From Pseudomonas yangonensis (GTDB taxonomy: Bacteria; Pseudomonadota; Gammaproteobacteria; Pseudomonadales; Pseudomonadaceae): a stretch of 64,000 nucleotides of DNA. Numbering within the stretch: the first letter of the stretch is position 1; every line of letters starts with the position of its first letter. Under the pieces are notes generated by a model. The model was given only the letters and a program-made list of their open reading frames with translations, was not told the origin of the DNA and did not search any database. The translations under genes and the position numbers were made by a program. This document shows, one piece after another, positions 24,673-31,787 of this stretch. The stretch covers positions 124,001-188,000 of the forward strand of contig NZ_BLJU01000018.1 in NCBI RefSeq assembly GCF_009932725.1, written 5' to 3'.

Positions 24673-24705
24673 GAGAGGGGTTTGCTAGACTTGGCGTCCC
24701 CTCTC
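24673..24705 (+). promoter_or_regulatory. greB promoter inside an inverted repeat
   Basis: An extended -10 element (TGC-TAGACT, -10 at 24686-24691) is flanked exactly by GAGAGGGG (24673-24680) and CCCCTCTC (24698-24705), an 8-bp perfect inverted repeat with a 17-base interior. It could be an operator or a transcript hairpin at the very 5' end of greB mRNA. Confidence 0.35.
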
Positions 24706-24719
24706 ACATCCGAGACACC

Positions 24720-25217
24720 ATGAGCCGCTATCGCCCCCCTCGCCCCGCCGGCACTCCCCTGATCACGCCTGAAGGCGAAGCGCGCCTGCGCGCCGAGCTC
24801 CACGAGCTGTGGCATGTGCGCAGGCCCCAGGTGACACAGTCGGTGAGCGAAGCGGCAGCCCAGGGCGACCGCTCGGAAAACGCCGAGTACACCTACGGCA
24901 AGAAGATGCTGCGCGAAATCGACAGCCGCGTGCGCTTTCTCACCAAACGCCTGGAAAAGCTCAAGGTCGTCAGCGAAAAACCATCCGATCCGAACAAGGT
25001 GTACTTCGGCGCCTGGGTCACCATCGAGGACGAGGAGGGTGAGCAGTCGCGCTACCGCATCGTCGGCCCGGATGAGCTGGATCTGAAGCAGGGGCTGATC
25101 AGCATCGATTCGCCACTGGCCCGCGCTCTGGTCGGCAAGGAGCTGGATGCGGAGGTTCGGGTGCACAGCCCCAGTGGTGAAAAGACCTGCTATATCGTCG
25201 AGATCGAATATCCCTAG
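24720..25217 (+). CDS. greB: Transcription elongation factor GreB
   Basis: GreB binds the RNA polymerase secondary channel and stimulates cleavage of backtracked RNA. The 165-residue protein has the N-terminal coiled coil with the acidic tip QGDRSENAEYTYGKKMLREI (the D-x-x-E-N catalytic loop) and a C-terminal FKBP-like domain (WVTIEDEEGEQSRYRIVGPD, ISIDSPLARALVGKEL). The YTYGKK segment separates GreB from GreA (which has Y-x-A-A-K). It follows ybbP by 54 bases with its own likely promoter and is followed by a REP palindrome. Confidence 0.95.
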   Translation: MSRYRPPRPAGTPLITPEGEARLRAELHELWHVRRPQVTQSVSEAAAQGDRSENAEYTYGKKMLREIDSRVRFLTKRLEKLKVVSEKPSDPNKVYFGAWVTIEDEEGEQSRYRIVGPDELDLKQGLISIDSPLARALVGKELDAEVRVHSPSGEKTCYIVEIEYP

Positions 25218-25254
25218 ACTCCAGGAGCGGGCCCGGTTCACGAGCCTCCCACCC

Positions 25255-25322
25255 TGTAGGAGCGAGCTCTGCTCGCGAAGCTTCATGAGCGCCAATGTTC
25301 GCGAGCAGAGCTCGCTCCTACA
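25255..25322. repeat. REP-type palindrome, GTAGGAGCG family
   Basis: Two 25-base arms form a perfect inverted repeat around an 18-base spacer (left arm 25255-25279 begins TGTAGGAGCGAGC, right arm 25298-25322 is its exact complement). The element lies between the convergent ends of greB and a hypothetical gene and may help to end both transcripts. Confidence 0.9.
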
Positions 25323-25335
25323 CGAAGGGTAAGGA

Positions 25336-25644
25336 TCAGCGCCGGGTAATCAGCCCCTGGCGCGCCACACGCACCAGCTCACCTACGGTTTGCGCCAGAT
25401 CCTCGGCGCTCGGAGCCTGGATTACGGCCAGGTCGAAGCTGTCGCGCGCGAAACGACTCAGGGACTCGCCGTTCTGCACGAACTGGATGCGAAAGGCACG
25501 CGATCCGGCCCAGCGTTTGGGCCAGCCTTCGAGATAACGCAGCAAGGTGGGCTGGTGGCTACCGCCAAGCAGTACGCGCGGATTGCGCAGCAGCAGGCCC
25601 GAAGTGATGGGCGCCAGGCGAATATGCGGTTGGGGACAGATCAT
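25336..25644 (-). CDS. Short conserved hypothetical protein
   Basis: The chosen start (MICPQPHIRLAPITSG) follows GGAG and gives 102 residues; the frame is open 17 codons further. FDLAVIQAPSAEDLAQTVGELVRVARQGLITRR at the end recalls the distal part of a class I methyltransferase fold, but the SAM-binding glycine loop is missing, so activity is unlikely. Nothing else is diagnostic. It converges on greB with a REP palindrome between, and its 5' side borders the 490-base lipase control region. Confidence 0.5.
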   Translation of the reverse strand: MICPQPHIRLAPITSGLLLRNPRVLLGGSHQPTLLRYLEGWPKRWAGSRAFRIQFVQNGESLSRFARDSFDLAVIQAPSAEDLAQTVGELVRVARQGLITRR

Positions 25645-25937
25645 GGTCGAGTCTCCGCCTCGAGAATCCCGCTGGGCAGCGGTGAGAGGCGACACCGAAC
25701 CAGCGCTTTAGCGGAATTTCAGGCGCTGATGACAACACCCTGTGGCGCCCCGCAAGTAGCTGTTTAAATCGGCGCAGGGCGCATCCTAGAGAAGCCCACG
25801 GCAAACTGTCAAGGCGCGCCCGGGCAGCACCCCAACCTTTGATTGGGTGACGACCGGTCCACTGCGCGCGAGCGCCAATCGCCTCATCACCAGCTGCGCT
25901 GATGTGGGCCTCGGGCGGGCCATCCTGCGGGTTCTGG

Positions 25938-25954
25938 TGTTTCGACACGTAACA
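25938..25954 (+). promoter_or_regulatory. Upstream activator site for lipase promoter (TGT-N11-ACA)
   Basis: The 17-mer TGTTTCGACACGTAACA matches TGT-N11-ACA and also the longer dyad TGTTxC-N5-GTAACA expected for CbrB/LipR-type NtrC-family activators. It lies about 100 bases upstream of the -24 element, a normal distance for an enhancer-like site. Such a site is known to control lipase in P. alcaligenes; applying it here is inference. Confidence 0.65.
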
Positions 25955-26040
25955 GATAAAACCCTGCCAAATCGATACATGATCGTCCCAATATCAATCA
26001 AAGTGCCGAGTTAGAGGCGTTACCTGCAAACCAGAGGCAA

Positions 26041-26055
26041 TGGCATGTTTCCTGC
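26041..26055 (+). promoter_or_regulatory. Sigma-54 (-24/-12) promoter of lipA
   Basis: TGGCATGTTTCCTGC has GG at 26042-26043 and GC at 26054-26055 separated by exactly 10 bases, and fits TGGCACG-N4-TTGC with two mismatches. Transcription would start near 26067, about 70 bases before the lipA ATG. Confidence 0.7.
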
Positions 26056-26137
26056 CGTCGTCCCAGGGCCGTACGTGCCACGGGATGGGCGCGATTTTCT
26101 TGCAGGGAGCTTCCCAAAAAAACCATCGAGAGCGCCC

Positions 26138-27091
26138 ATGAAGAACAATAAAACCCTGCTCGCCCTCTGCCTCGGTGCCGGCCTGCTCGCCAGCGGCCAG
26201 ACCCAGGCTGCCTGGTTCGGCTCCTCCGGCTATACCCAGACCAAGTACCCCATCGTCCTCGGCCACGGCATGCTCGGCTTCGACAGCATCCTCGGCGTCG
26301 ATTACTGGTATGGCATTCCGGCCGCCCTGCGCCGCGACGGTGCCAGTGTTTATGTGACCGAGGTCAGTCAGCTCGATACCTCCGAAGCGCGCGGCGAGCA
26401 GTTGCTGCAGCAGGTCGAGGACATCGTCGCCATCAGTGGCAAGGGCAAGGTCAATCTGATCGGCCACAGCCATGGCGGCCCCACCACGCGCTACGTTGCC
26501 GCCGTGCGGCCGGACCTGGTCGCCTCGGTCACCAGCGTCGGCGCACCGCACAAGGGCTCGGCCGCTGCCGACTTCCTCAAGGGCATCAGCGACGGCCCGG
26601 CGGGCCCGGTCGCCACACCGCTGCTGGCGGGCATCGTCAACGGCCTGGGTACGCTGATCAACTTCCTCTCCGGCAGTTCCAGCACCACCCCGCAGAACGC
26701 CCTGGGTTCGCTGGAGTCGCTCAACAGCGAAGGCGCCGCACGCTTCAATGCCAAGTTCCCGCAGGGCATTCCCACCAGCGCCTGTGGCGAAGGGGCCTAC
26801 AGCGTGAACGGCGTGCGCTATTACTCCTGGAGCGGCACCAGCCCGCTGACCAACGTGCTCGACCCCAGCGACCTGCTGATGGGTGCCTCCTCGCTGACCT
26901 TCGGCTCCGAGGCCAACGACGGCCTGGTCGGCCGCTGCAGTTCGCGCATGGGCCAGGTGATCCGCGACAACTACCGGATGAACCACCTCGACGAGGTCAA
27001 CCAGACCCTGGGGCTGACCAGCCTGTTCGAGACCGATCCGGTGACCGTCTACCGTCAGCACGCCAACCGCCTGAAGAACGCCGGGCTATAA
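26138..27091 (+). CDS. lipA: Secreted triacylglycerol lipase (family I.1)
   Basis: The 317-residue precursor has a Sec signal (cleavage near QTQA, residue 24-25). The mature alpha/beta hydrolase begins with the oxyanion region VLGHGMLGFDS; the nucleophile is Ser111 in IGHSHGG. Asp261 in EANDGLVG and His283 in MNHLDEVN complete the triad. Cys216 and Cys267 would form the conserved disulfide, and Asp residues around 242 and 285 match the calcium site of P. aeruginosa LipA. The enzyme hydrolyses long-chain triglycerides outside the cell, after periplasmic folding by the foldase encoded next and export by type II secretion. It has a sigma-54 promoter. Confidence 0.96.
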   Translation: MKNNKTLLALCLGAGLLASGQTQAAWFGSSGYTQTKYPIVLGHGMLGFDSILGVDYWYGIPAALRRDGASVYVTEVSQLDTSEARGEQLLQQVEDIVAISGKGKVNLIGHSHGGPTTRYVAAVRPDLVASVTSVGAPHKGSAAADFLKGISDGPAGPVATPLLAGIVNGLGTLINFLSGSSSTTPQNALGSLESLNSEGAARFNAKFPQGIPTSACGEGAYSVNGVRYYSWSGTSPLTNVLDPSDLLMGASSLTFGSEANDGLVGRCSSRMGQVIRDNYRMNHLDEVNQTLGLTSLFETDPVTVYRQHANRLKNAGL

Positions 27092-27215
27092 GCGCCACGC
27101 GTATCTGCGCCTCGCTACGCCGGCATCTCGCTGCGCACCGCGCGCTGGCCGGCGTCAGCGCTGAGTCCCTGTTCGGATCGGGGCAACCCGATCCGACGCA
27201 TTACTGGAAGCTGCC

Positions 27216-28244
27216 GTGAAGAAAGCCCTGTTCGCCCTGCCTCTACTGATCGCCGTCGGCCTGGCGTCGATGCTTTACCTGCAACCCGGACATCGCCCCA
27301 CCCACCTCAATGCCCCTGTCGCCGCTACGCTCATGCAGCCCGAGCCGGCACCGATCGCCCAGACCATCATGCCGACCAGCGAGGCCTCGCAGAAGCAGGC
27401 TGGCAAGCTTGCCCTGCCCGGCTCCTTCGTCGGCACCGAAGTCGATGGCAGCTTTCGCGTCGATGCTGCCGGCAATCTGGTCGTCAGCGAGGATATTCGA
27501 CGAATCTTCGATTACTTCCTCGCCAGCATCGGCGAAGAAAGTCTGGATGCCAGCGTGTCGCGGCTGCGCAGTTACATCGACAGCCAGCTTCAGGAGCCGG
27601 CGCGAGCCCGTGCCCGGACGCTGCTGGAGCAGTACCTGAGCTACAAGCGTGAACTGATCCTGCTGGAGCGCGACCTGCCTCAGATGGCCAATCTGGATGC
27701 CATGCGCCAGCGCGAGAGCGCGGTGCAGGCACTGCGCGCCCGGCTATTCGACAGCGAGACGCACCAGGCCTTTTTCGCCCGCGAGGAAGGCTACAACCGC
27801 TTCACGCTGGAGCGCCTGGCCATTCAGCACGACGCCCGTATGAGCGCCGAAGAAAAAGGCGTCGCCGTCGACCGCCTGCGCGCATCCCTGCCCGAGGAAA
27901 TGCAGGACATGGTCCTGCCGCAACTGCAACAGGAACTGCGGCACAACACGGCACGGCTGCAGGCCGAAGGCGCCAGCGCGGCGCAGATCCGCCAGATGCG
28001 CCAGCAACTGGTCGGTGCCGAAGCCACCACGCGCCTGGAGGCGCTGGATGGCCAGCGGGAACAGTGGCAGAAGCGCCTGGAGGACTACCTCGCCGCCAAG
28101 GCGAAGATTCAGGCGAGCGAGGGGCTCAGCAGCAGCGACAAGCGTGCGGCGATCGAGGCACTGGCTACCGAGCGTTTCGATGAGCGCGAGCGCCTGCGCC
28201 TGGATGCCGCCGAGCAAGTGGCGACCGCCAGCAAGAAGCCGTAG
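27216..28244 (+). CDS. lipH: Lipase-specific foldase (lipase chaperone)
   Basis: The 342-residue protein starts at a GTG with GGAAG 5 bases upstream. A single N-terminal TM helix (about residues 4-21) anchors it in the inner membrane; an Ala/Pro-rich linker follows. The folding domain contains the Lif signature RRIFDYFLASIGEE at about 94-107 and then long helices (mini-domain 1, extended helices, mini-domain 2) with LFDSETHQAFFAREEGYNRF. It folds LipA in the periplasm before secretion. It lies 124 bases after lipA in the same direction, and no separate terminator is obvious between them, so they are probably co-transcribed. Confidence 0.94.
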   Translation: MKKALFALPLLIAVGLASMLYLQPGHRPTHLNAPVAATLMQPEPAPIAQTIMPTSEASQKQAGKLALPGSFVGTEVDGSFRVDAAGNLVVSEDIRRIFDYFLASIGEESLDASVSRLRSYIDSQLQEPARARARTLLEQYLSYKRELILLERDLPQMANLDAMRQRESAVQALRARLFDSETHQAFFAREEGYNRFTLERLAIQHDARMSAEEKGVAVDRLRASLPEEMQDMVLPQLQQELRHNTARLQAEGASAAQIRQMRQQLVGAEATTRLEALDGQREQWQKRLEDYLAAKAKIQASEGLSSSDKRAAIEALATERFDERERLRLDAAEQVATASKKP

Positions 28245-28246
28245 CG

Positions 28247-29266
28247 TCACGTGCTGTCGCGCATCACCAGTTCGAAGCCGACGTCGATGCAATGCTGTTC
28301 CGGTGTTTCACCGCGCATCAGAGCCAGCAGCATGTTCGCTGCCAATTCGCCGATGCGGCCGCGGGTAGTGCGTACCGTGCTCAGCGCCGGATGCATCCAG
28401 GCCGCTGCCGGCAGGTCGTTGAAGCCGGCGATGGCCAGCCGCCCCGGCACCTCCAGCCCCAACTGACGGGCGCGAAACAGAGCGCCCATGGCCAGGTCGT
28501 CGTTGTTGAAGAACACTGCATCGATCTGCGGCTGCTGCGCCAGCAGACGATCGAGCAACTCGGCCCCCAGGCCGATGGACGACAGCTGCGGCGTGAGCAG
28601 TTCCAGCGCCGGATCATGGCGATTGAGGTACTGCATCACCTGGCGATAACCCTCGGCGCGCTGCAAGGTACGCGGGTCGAGCTGCGCCGCGGCGAAGGCG
28701 ATATGGCGATAACCGCGCTGCACCAGGGCTCGGGTCATGGCGGCACCGGCCTCGACCTGCGAGAAGCCGACGCAGTAGTCCTCAGGCTCTTCGCTCAGCT
28801 CCATCAGGGTTACCAGCGGGCAGGTGCTGGCACCGAGGATTTCCCGCGCCGCGTCGCTACGCTCGAACCCCGTGACCAGCAGGCCCGCCGGCTGGTGCGC
28901 CAGGTAGGAACGCAGCAGGCGCTCGTCTTCCTCGACCCGATAATGACTGACGCCGATCATCATCTCGAAACCGGCCGGCATCAGCACACGCTGGATGGCT
29001 TCGACGGTATCGACGAACACCGAGTTCGACAGTGAAGGAATCACCACCGCCACCAGATTGGAACGCGAACTGGCCAATGCCCGCGCCGCCGGGTTGGGCA
29101 CGTAGCCAAGCGCCTGCGCAGCGCGCATCACCTGCTCGCGCAGCGCATCGGAGACCCGTCCCGGCTGCGACAGCGCACGCGAAGCGGACATCAGCGAACA
29201 GCCTGCGGCCTTGGCCACATCGGACAGGGTGACGCGTTCGGCAGACCGGCGACGGCGTTGAGTCAT
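28247..29266 (-). CDS. gntR: LacI-family gluconate repressor GntR
   Basis: The 339-residue regulator has a LacI helix-turn-helix (TLSDVAKAAGCSLMSASRALSQPGRVSDALRE), the hinge ALGYVPNPAARALAS, and a periplasmic-binding-like effector domain (VAVVIPSLSNSVFVDTVEAI, then AVFFNNDDLAMGALF and IAGFNDLPAAAW). It matches the GntR of E. coli and Pseudomonas, which is released from DNA by gluconate or 6-phosphogluconate. It is the last gene of the minus-strand gluconate module, separated from dctP by a large stem-loop. Candidate operators with a TAGCGCTA core occur at 32960-32971 and 32319-32330. Its stop is 2 bases from the convergent lipH stop. Confidence 0.9.
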   Translation of the reverse strand: MTQRRRRSAERVTLSDVAKAAGCSLMSASRALSQPGRVSDALREQVMRAAQALGYVPNPAARALASSRSNLVAVVIPSLSNSVFVDTVEAIQRVLMPAGFEMMIGVSHYRVEEDERLLRSYLAHQPAGLLVTGFERSDAAREILGASTCPLVTLMELSEEPEDYCVGFSQVEAGAAMTRALVQRGYRHIAFAAAQLDPRTLQRAEGYRQVMQYLNRHDPALELLTPQLSSIGLGAELLDRLLAQQPQIDAVFFNNDDLAMGALFRARQLGLEVPGRLAIAGFNDLPAAAWMHPALSTVRTTRGRIGELAANMLLALMRGETPEQHCIDVGFELVMRDST

Positions 29267-29321
29267 AGCGCCTCCATTGTTTGACAGCGGGCGATTCTAC
29301 CAGCCCCGCTGGCGAATAAAG

Positions 29322-29385
29322 CGCGGGACACGCCGCCCGGGGTAACGCCACCATGCAAGGAGCGTTACCGCCTGCGTGTCCCGCG
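29322..29385 (-). terminator. Large two-part stem-loop between TRAP genes and gntR
   Basis: Outer arms CGCGGGACACGC (29322-29333) and GCGTGTCCCGCG (29374-29385) enclose inner arms GGTAACGC (29341-29348) and GCGTTACC (29362-29369). On the minus strand the structure follows the dctP stop at once and is followed by CTTTATT, weak for a terminator tail. It probably lowers read-through into gntR or protects the TRAP mRNA end. Confidence 0.6.
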
Positions 29386-29389
29386 AAAC

Positions 29390-30403
29390 TTAAAGAGCGG
29401 CCTTTTCGGCTTCGGCCTGCACCTGATCGAACAGCTGCTGGCCGACCGTATCGACGACCTTCTGGATCGCCGGCGCAGCCTGCTCGCGCATGCGCTGCAC
29501 TTCGGCGGGGTCCACTTCGTTGATCTGCATGCCCTTGTCCTTCAGCTCGGCCAGGGCGCGAGCGGCCTCCTCGCGGGTGTCCTGGCGCTCGAAGTCACGC
29601 GCCTTCTTCGCGGCCTCCATGAGAATGTTCTGCTCGGTCTGCGACAGGCCGTCCCACCAGCGCTTGGACACGGTGACGATCCATGGGCTGTACACATGGT
29701 TTGTCACGGTCAGGTACTTCTGCACTTCGTAGAACTTCGAGGAAAGGATGGTGTTGAACGGGTTTTCCTGGCCATCGACCGCCTTGGTCTCCAGCGCCGT
29801 GAACAGCTCGGAGAACGGCAGCGGCACGGCGTTGGCGCCCATCAGCTTGAAGGTTTCGAGGAACACCGGGTTGGGCATCACGCGCAGCTTGACCCCGGAG
29901 AAGTCCTCCAGCTTGCTGATCGGCCGGGTGTTGTTGGTCAGGTTGCGGAAACCGTTCTCCCAGTACACCAGGCCGACCAGGCCCTTCTCCTCCAGCTTGT
30001 CCATCACCTGGCGGCCGACCGGGCCGTCCAGTACGGCATCGGCCTGCTCGGCGCTGCTGAACAGGAACGGCGTGTCCCACACCGCCATTTCCTTGGTGAT
30101 GCCCACTAGCGTCGCGGTGGAGCCGACCATCATTTCCTGCGCGCCACCGATCAGCGCGCTCTGCATCTGGTCATCGGAACCCAGGCTGGCGGCGCCGAAG
30201 GTACGCACCTTGAGTTTGCCGTCTGAGGCCTTGGCCACTTCCTCGGCGAACAGCTTGGCCGCGCGGCCCTGGTTGCTGTTCTCGTTGAGGCCGTAACCGA
30301 AGCGGATCATGCGCGAGCGCACATCATCGGCGTGAGCGGTGAAACTGGCGAGCGGGCTGCACAGCATGGCAGCGGTGAGGATGGCGAGCAGCGGACGTTT
30401 CAT
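29390..30403 (-). CDS. TRAP transporter solute-binding protein (DctP type)
   Basis: The 337-residue precursor has a signal peptide (MKRPLLAILTAAMLCSPLAS, cleavage after AHA) and the DctP fold. FGYGLNENSNQGRAAKLFAEE is at the start, GVKLRVMPNPVF contains the conserved Arg that grips the substrate carboxylate, and GQENPFNTILSSKFYEVQKY follows. It captures an organic acid in the periplasm and hands it to DctQM. The gluconate repressor and the kinase fused to DctQ point to gluconate or a related sugar acid. It lies 57 bases after dctM with its own AGAGGT ribosome site, fitting the high expression usual for binding proteins. Confidence 0.9.
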   Translation of the reverse strand: MKRPLLAILTAAMLCSPLASFTAHADDVRSRMIRFGYGLNENSNQGRAAKLFAEEVAKASDGKLKVRTFGAASLGSDDQMQSALIGGAQEMMVGSTATLVGITKEMAVWDTPFLFSSAEQADAVLDGPVGRQVMDKLEEKGLVGLVYWENGFRNLTNNTRPISKLEDFSGVKLRVMPNPVFLETFKLMGANAVPLPFSELFTALETKAVDGQENPFNTILSSKFYEVQKYLTVTNHVYSPWIVTVSKRWWDGLSQTEQNILMEAAKKARDFERQDTREEAARALAELKDKGMQINEVDPAEVQRMREQAAPAIQKVVDTVGQQLFDQVQAEAEKAAL

Positions 30404-30460
30404 TGGGTCTACCTCTTATTGTTGTGAATGTTGCCGGCGCGCAGGCGCCGGTGGGTCAAC

Positions 30461-31738
30461 TCAGCGCAACCAGGCCAGCGGCACGGTAACGATGGCCGGG
30501 AAAGCCACCAGCGCGACGACGATGGCCAGATAGATCAGGAAGAACGGCATGACACCGCGCACCAGCACCTCCATGCGCAACTTGCCGATACCGCCGACGA
30601 CATTGAGCACCGTGCCGACTGGCGGGGTGATCAGTCCGATGGAGCCGATCAGCACGAACATCACGCCGAAGTACACCGGATCGACGCCGGCCTTGATCGC
30701 GATGGGCGCGAGCACCGGCGCCAGAATCAGGATGGTCGGGGTCAGGTCCAGCACCATGCCCACTGCGATCATCAGCAGCATGATCGCCAGAACCAGCAGC
30801 CGCGGATGCTCGGCCAGCGGCCCGAGCATGGCGCCGATCTCATCCGGCAGCTGCGCCAGGGTGATCATGTACGCCGATACCGTGGCAGCGGCGCAGAGAA
30901 ACATCACCGATGCCGTGGTGCGACTGGCGCGGGTCAGGGTTTCCATCAGGTCGCTCCAGCTCAGCTCGCGATAGAGCAAGGTGGACACCGCCAGCGCATA
31001 GACCGCTGCAACCACGGCTGCCTCGGTGGGCGTGAAGATGCCGAAGCGCAGGCCGCCGACGATGATCACCGGCAACATCAGCGCCGCCGCACCGTCGATC
31101 AGTACCCGGCGCCGCTCGGCGGCACTGGCCTTGGGTGGCGTCGGCTCGGTGAAGCCACGGGCGATCAGGGTCCAGGCAATGATCAGCCCCGCGCCCATGA
31201 TCAGCCCCGGCACCAGGCCGGCCATGAACAGCTGACTGATGGAGGTGTTGGTGACTACGCCATAGATCACGAAAGGCATCGACGGCGGGATGATCGGCGC
31301 GATGATGCCACCTGCGGCCACCAGGCCAGCCGAGGAATGCAGCGGGTAACCGCGCTGGCGCATCATCGGCAGCAGCAAGGTGGCCAGCGCCGCGGTATCG
31401 GCCAGGGCCGAGCCGGACATGCTGGCCAGCAGCACGGCGGCAGCGATGGCAACGTAGCCCAGACCGCCACGCAGGTGGCCGAAATAGGCCTGAGCCATGG
31501 CGATGATGCGTCGGGAAATACCGCCGGCGTTCATCAACTCACCGGCCAGGATGAAGAAAGGCACCGCCAGCAGCGGGAAGCTGTCGGCGCCAGCGAGCAG
31601 ATTCTGCGCCAGCAGTTGCACGTCCCAGAAATCCAGGTACCACATCAGCACGGCGGCCGTGAGGATCAGGGCGAAGGCGATGGGCATGCCGAAGGCCATG
31701 AACCCCAGTAGGGAGGAAAGAAATACCGCGACAGTCAT
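30461..31738 (-). CDS. TRAP transporter large permease (DctM)
   Basis: The 425-residue inner-membrane protein has about 12 hydrophobic segments, starting MTVAVFLSSLLGFMAFGMPIAFA. Typical DctM blocks include LLAVPFFILAGELMNAGGISRRI, AAAVLLASMSGSALADTAAL, GYPLHSSAGLVAAGGIIAPIIPPSMPFVIYG and GSIGLITPPVGTVLNVV near the end. It forms the sodium-driven translocation path. Gene order is kinase-DctQ, DctM, DctP; the start follows GAGGA by 7 bases, 49 bases after the fusion gene. Confidence 0.93.
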   Translation of the reverse strand: MTVAVFLSSLLGFMAFGMPIAFALILTAAVLMWYLDFWDVQLLAQNLLAGADSFPLLAVPFFILAGELMNAGGISRRIIAMAQAYFGHLRGGLGYVAIAAAVLLASMSGSALADTAALATLLLPMMRQRGYPLHSSAGLVAAGGIIAPIIPPSMPFVIYGVVTNTSISQLFMAGLVPGLIMGAGLIIAWTLIARGFTEPTPPKASAAERRRVLIDGAAALMLPVIIVGGLRFGIFTPTEAAVVAAVYALAVSTLLYRELSWSDLMETLTRASRTTASVMFLCAAATVSAYMITLAQLPDEIGAMLGPLAEHPRLLVLAIMLLMIAVGMVLDLTPTILILAPVLAPIAIKAGVDPVYFGVMFVLIGSIGLITPPVGTVLNVVGGIGKLRMEVLVRGVMPFFLIYLAIVVALVAFPAIVTVPLAWLR

Positions 31739-31787
31739 CGGCAGGTCCTCGGTGGGCAGTGCCCGTCTTGTTGGAATTGGGGCTGCA

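Larger units (their letters stand above)
25645..26137. other. Lipase upstream control region (no gene seen)
   Basis: This 493-base gap carries no convincing coding sequence. ORFs that extend the lipase frame upstream of 26138 lack a ribosome site, and the peptide is not signal-like. It contains the activator site and sigma-54 promoter listed separately. Confidence 0.6.

Noticed and set aside
23475..25295. 606-codon minus-strand frame across ybbP and greB
   Set aside because: It spans two real genes on the other strand and their promoter, and its translation is Gln/His-rich without motifs.
26045..26137. 31-codon N-terminal extension of the lipase frame
   Set aside because: It overlaps the predicted sigma-54 promoter and would put non-signal residues before a perfect Sec signal peptide.
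30428..31711. 427-codon plus-strand frame opposite dctM
   Set aside because: Composition (His, Gln, Asp, Arg runs) is that of a codon-bias shadow; dctM on the minus strand has clear TRAP motifs.
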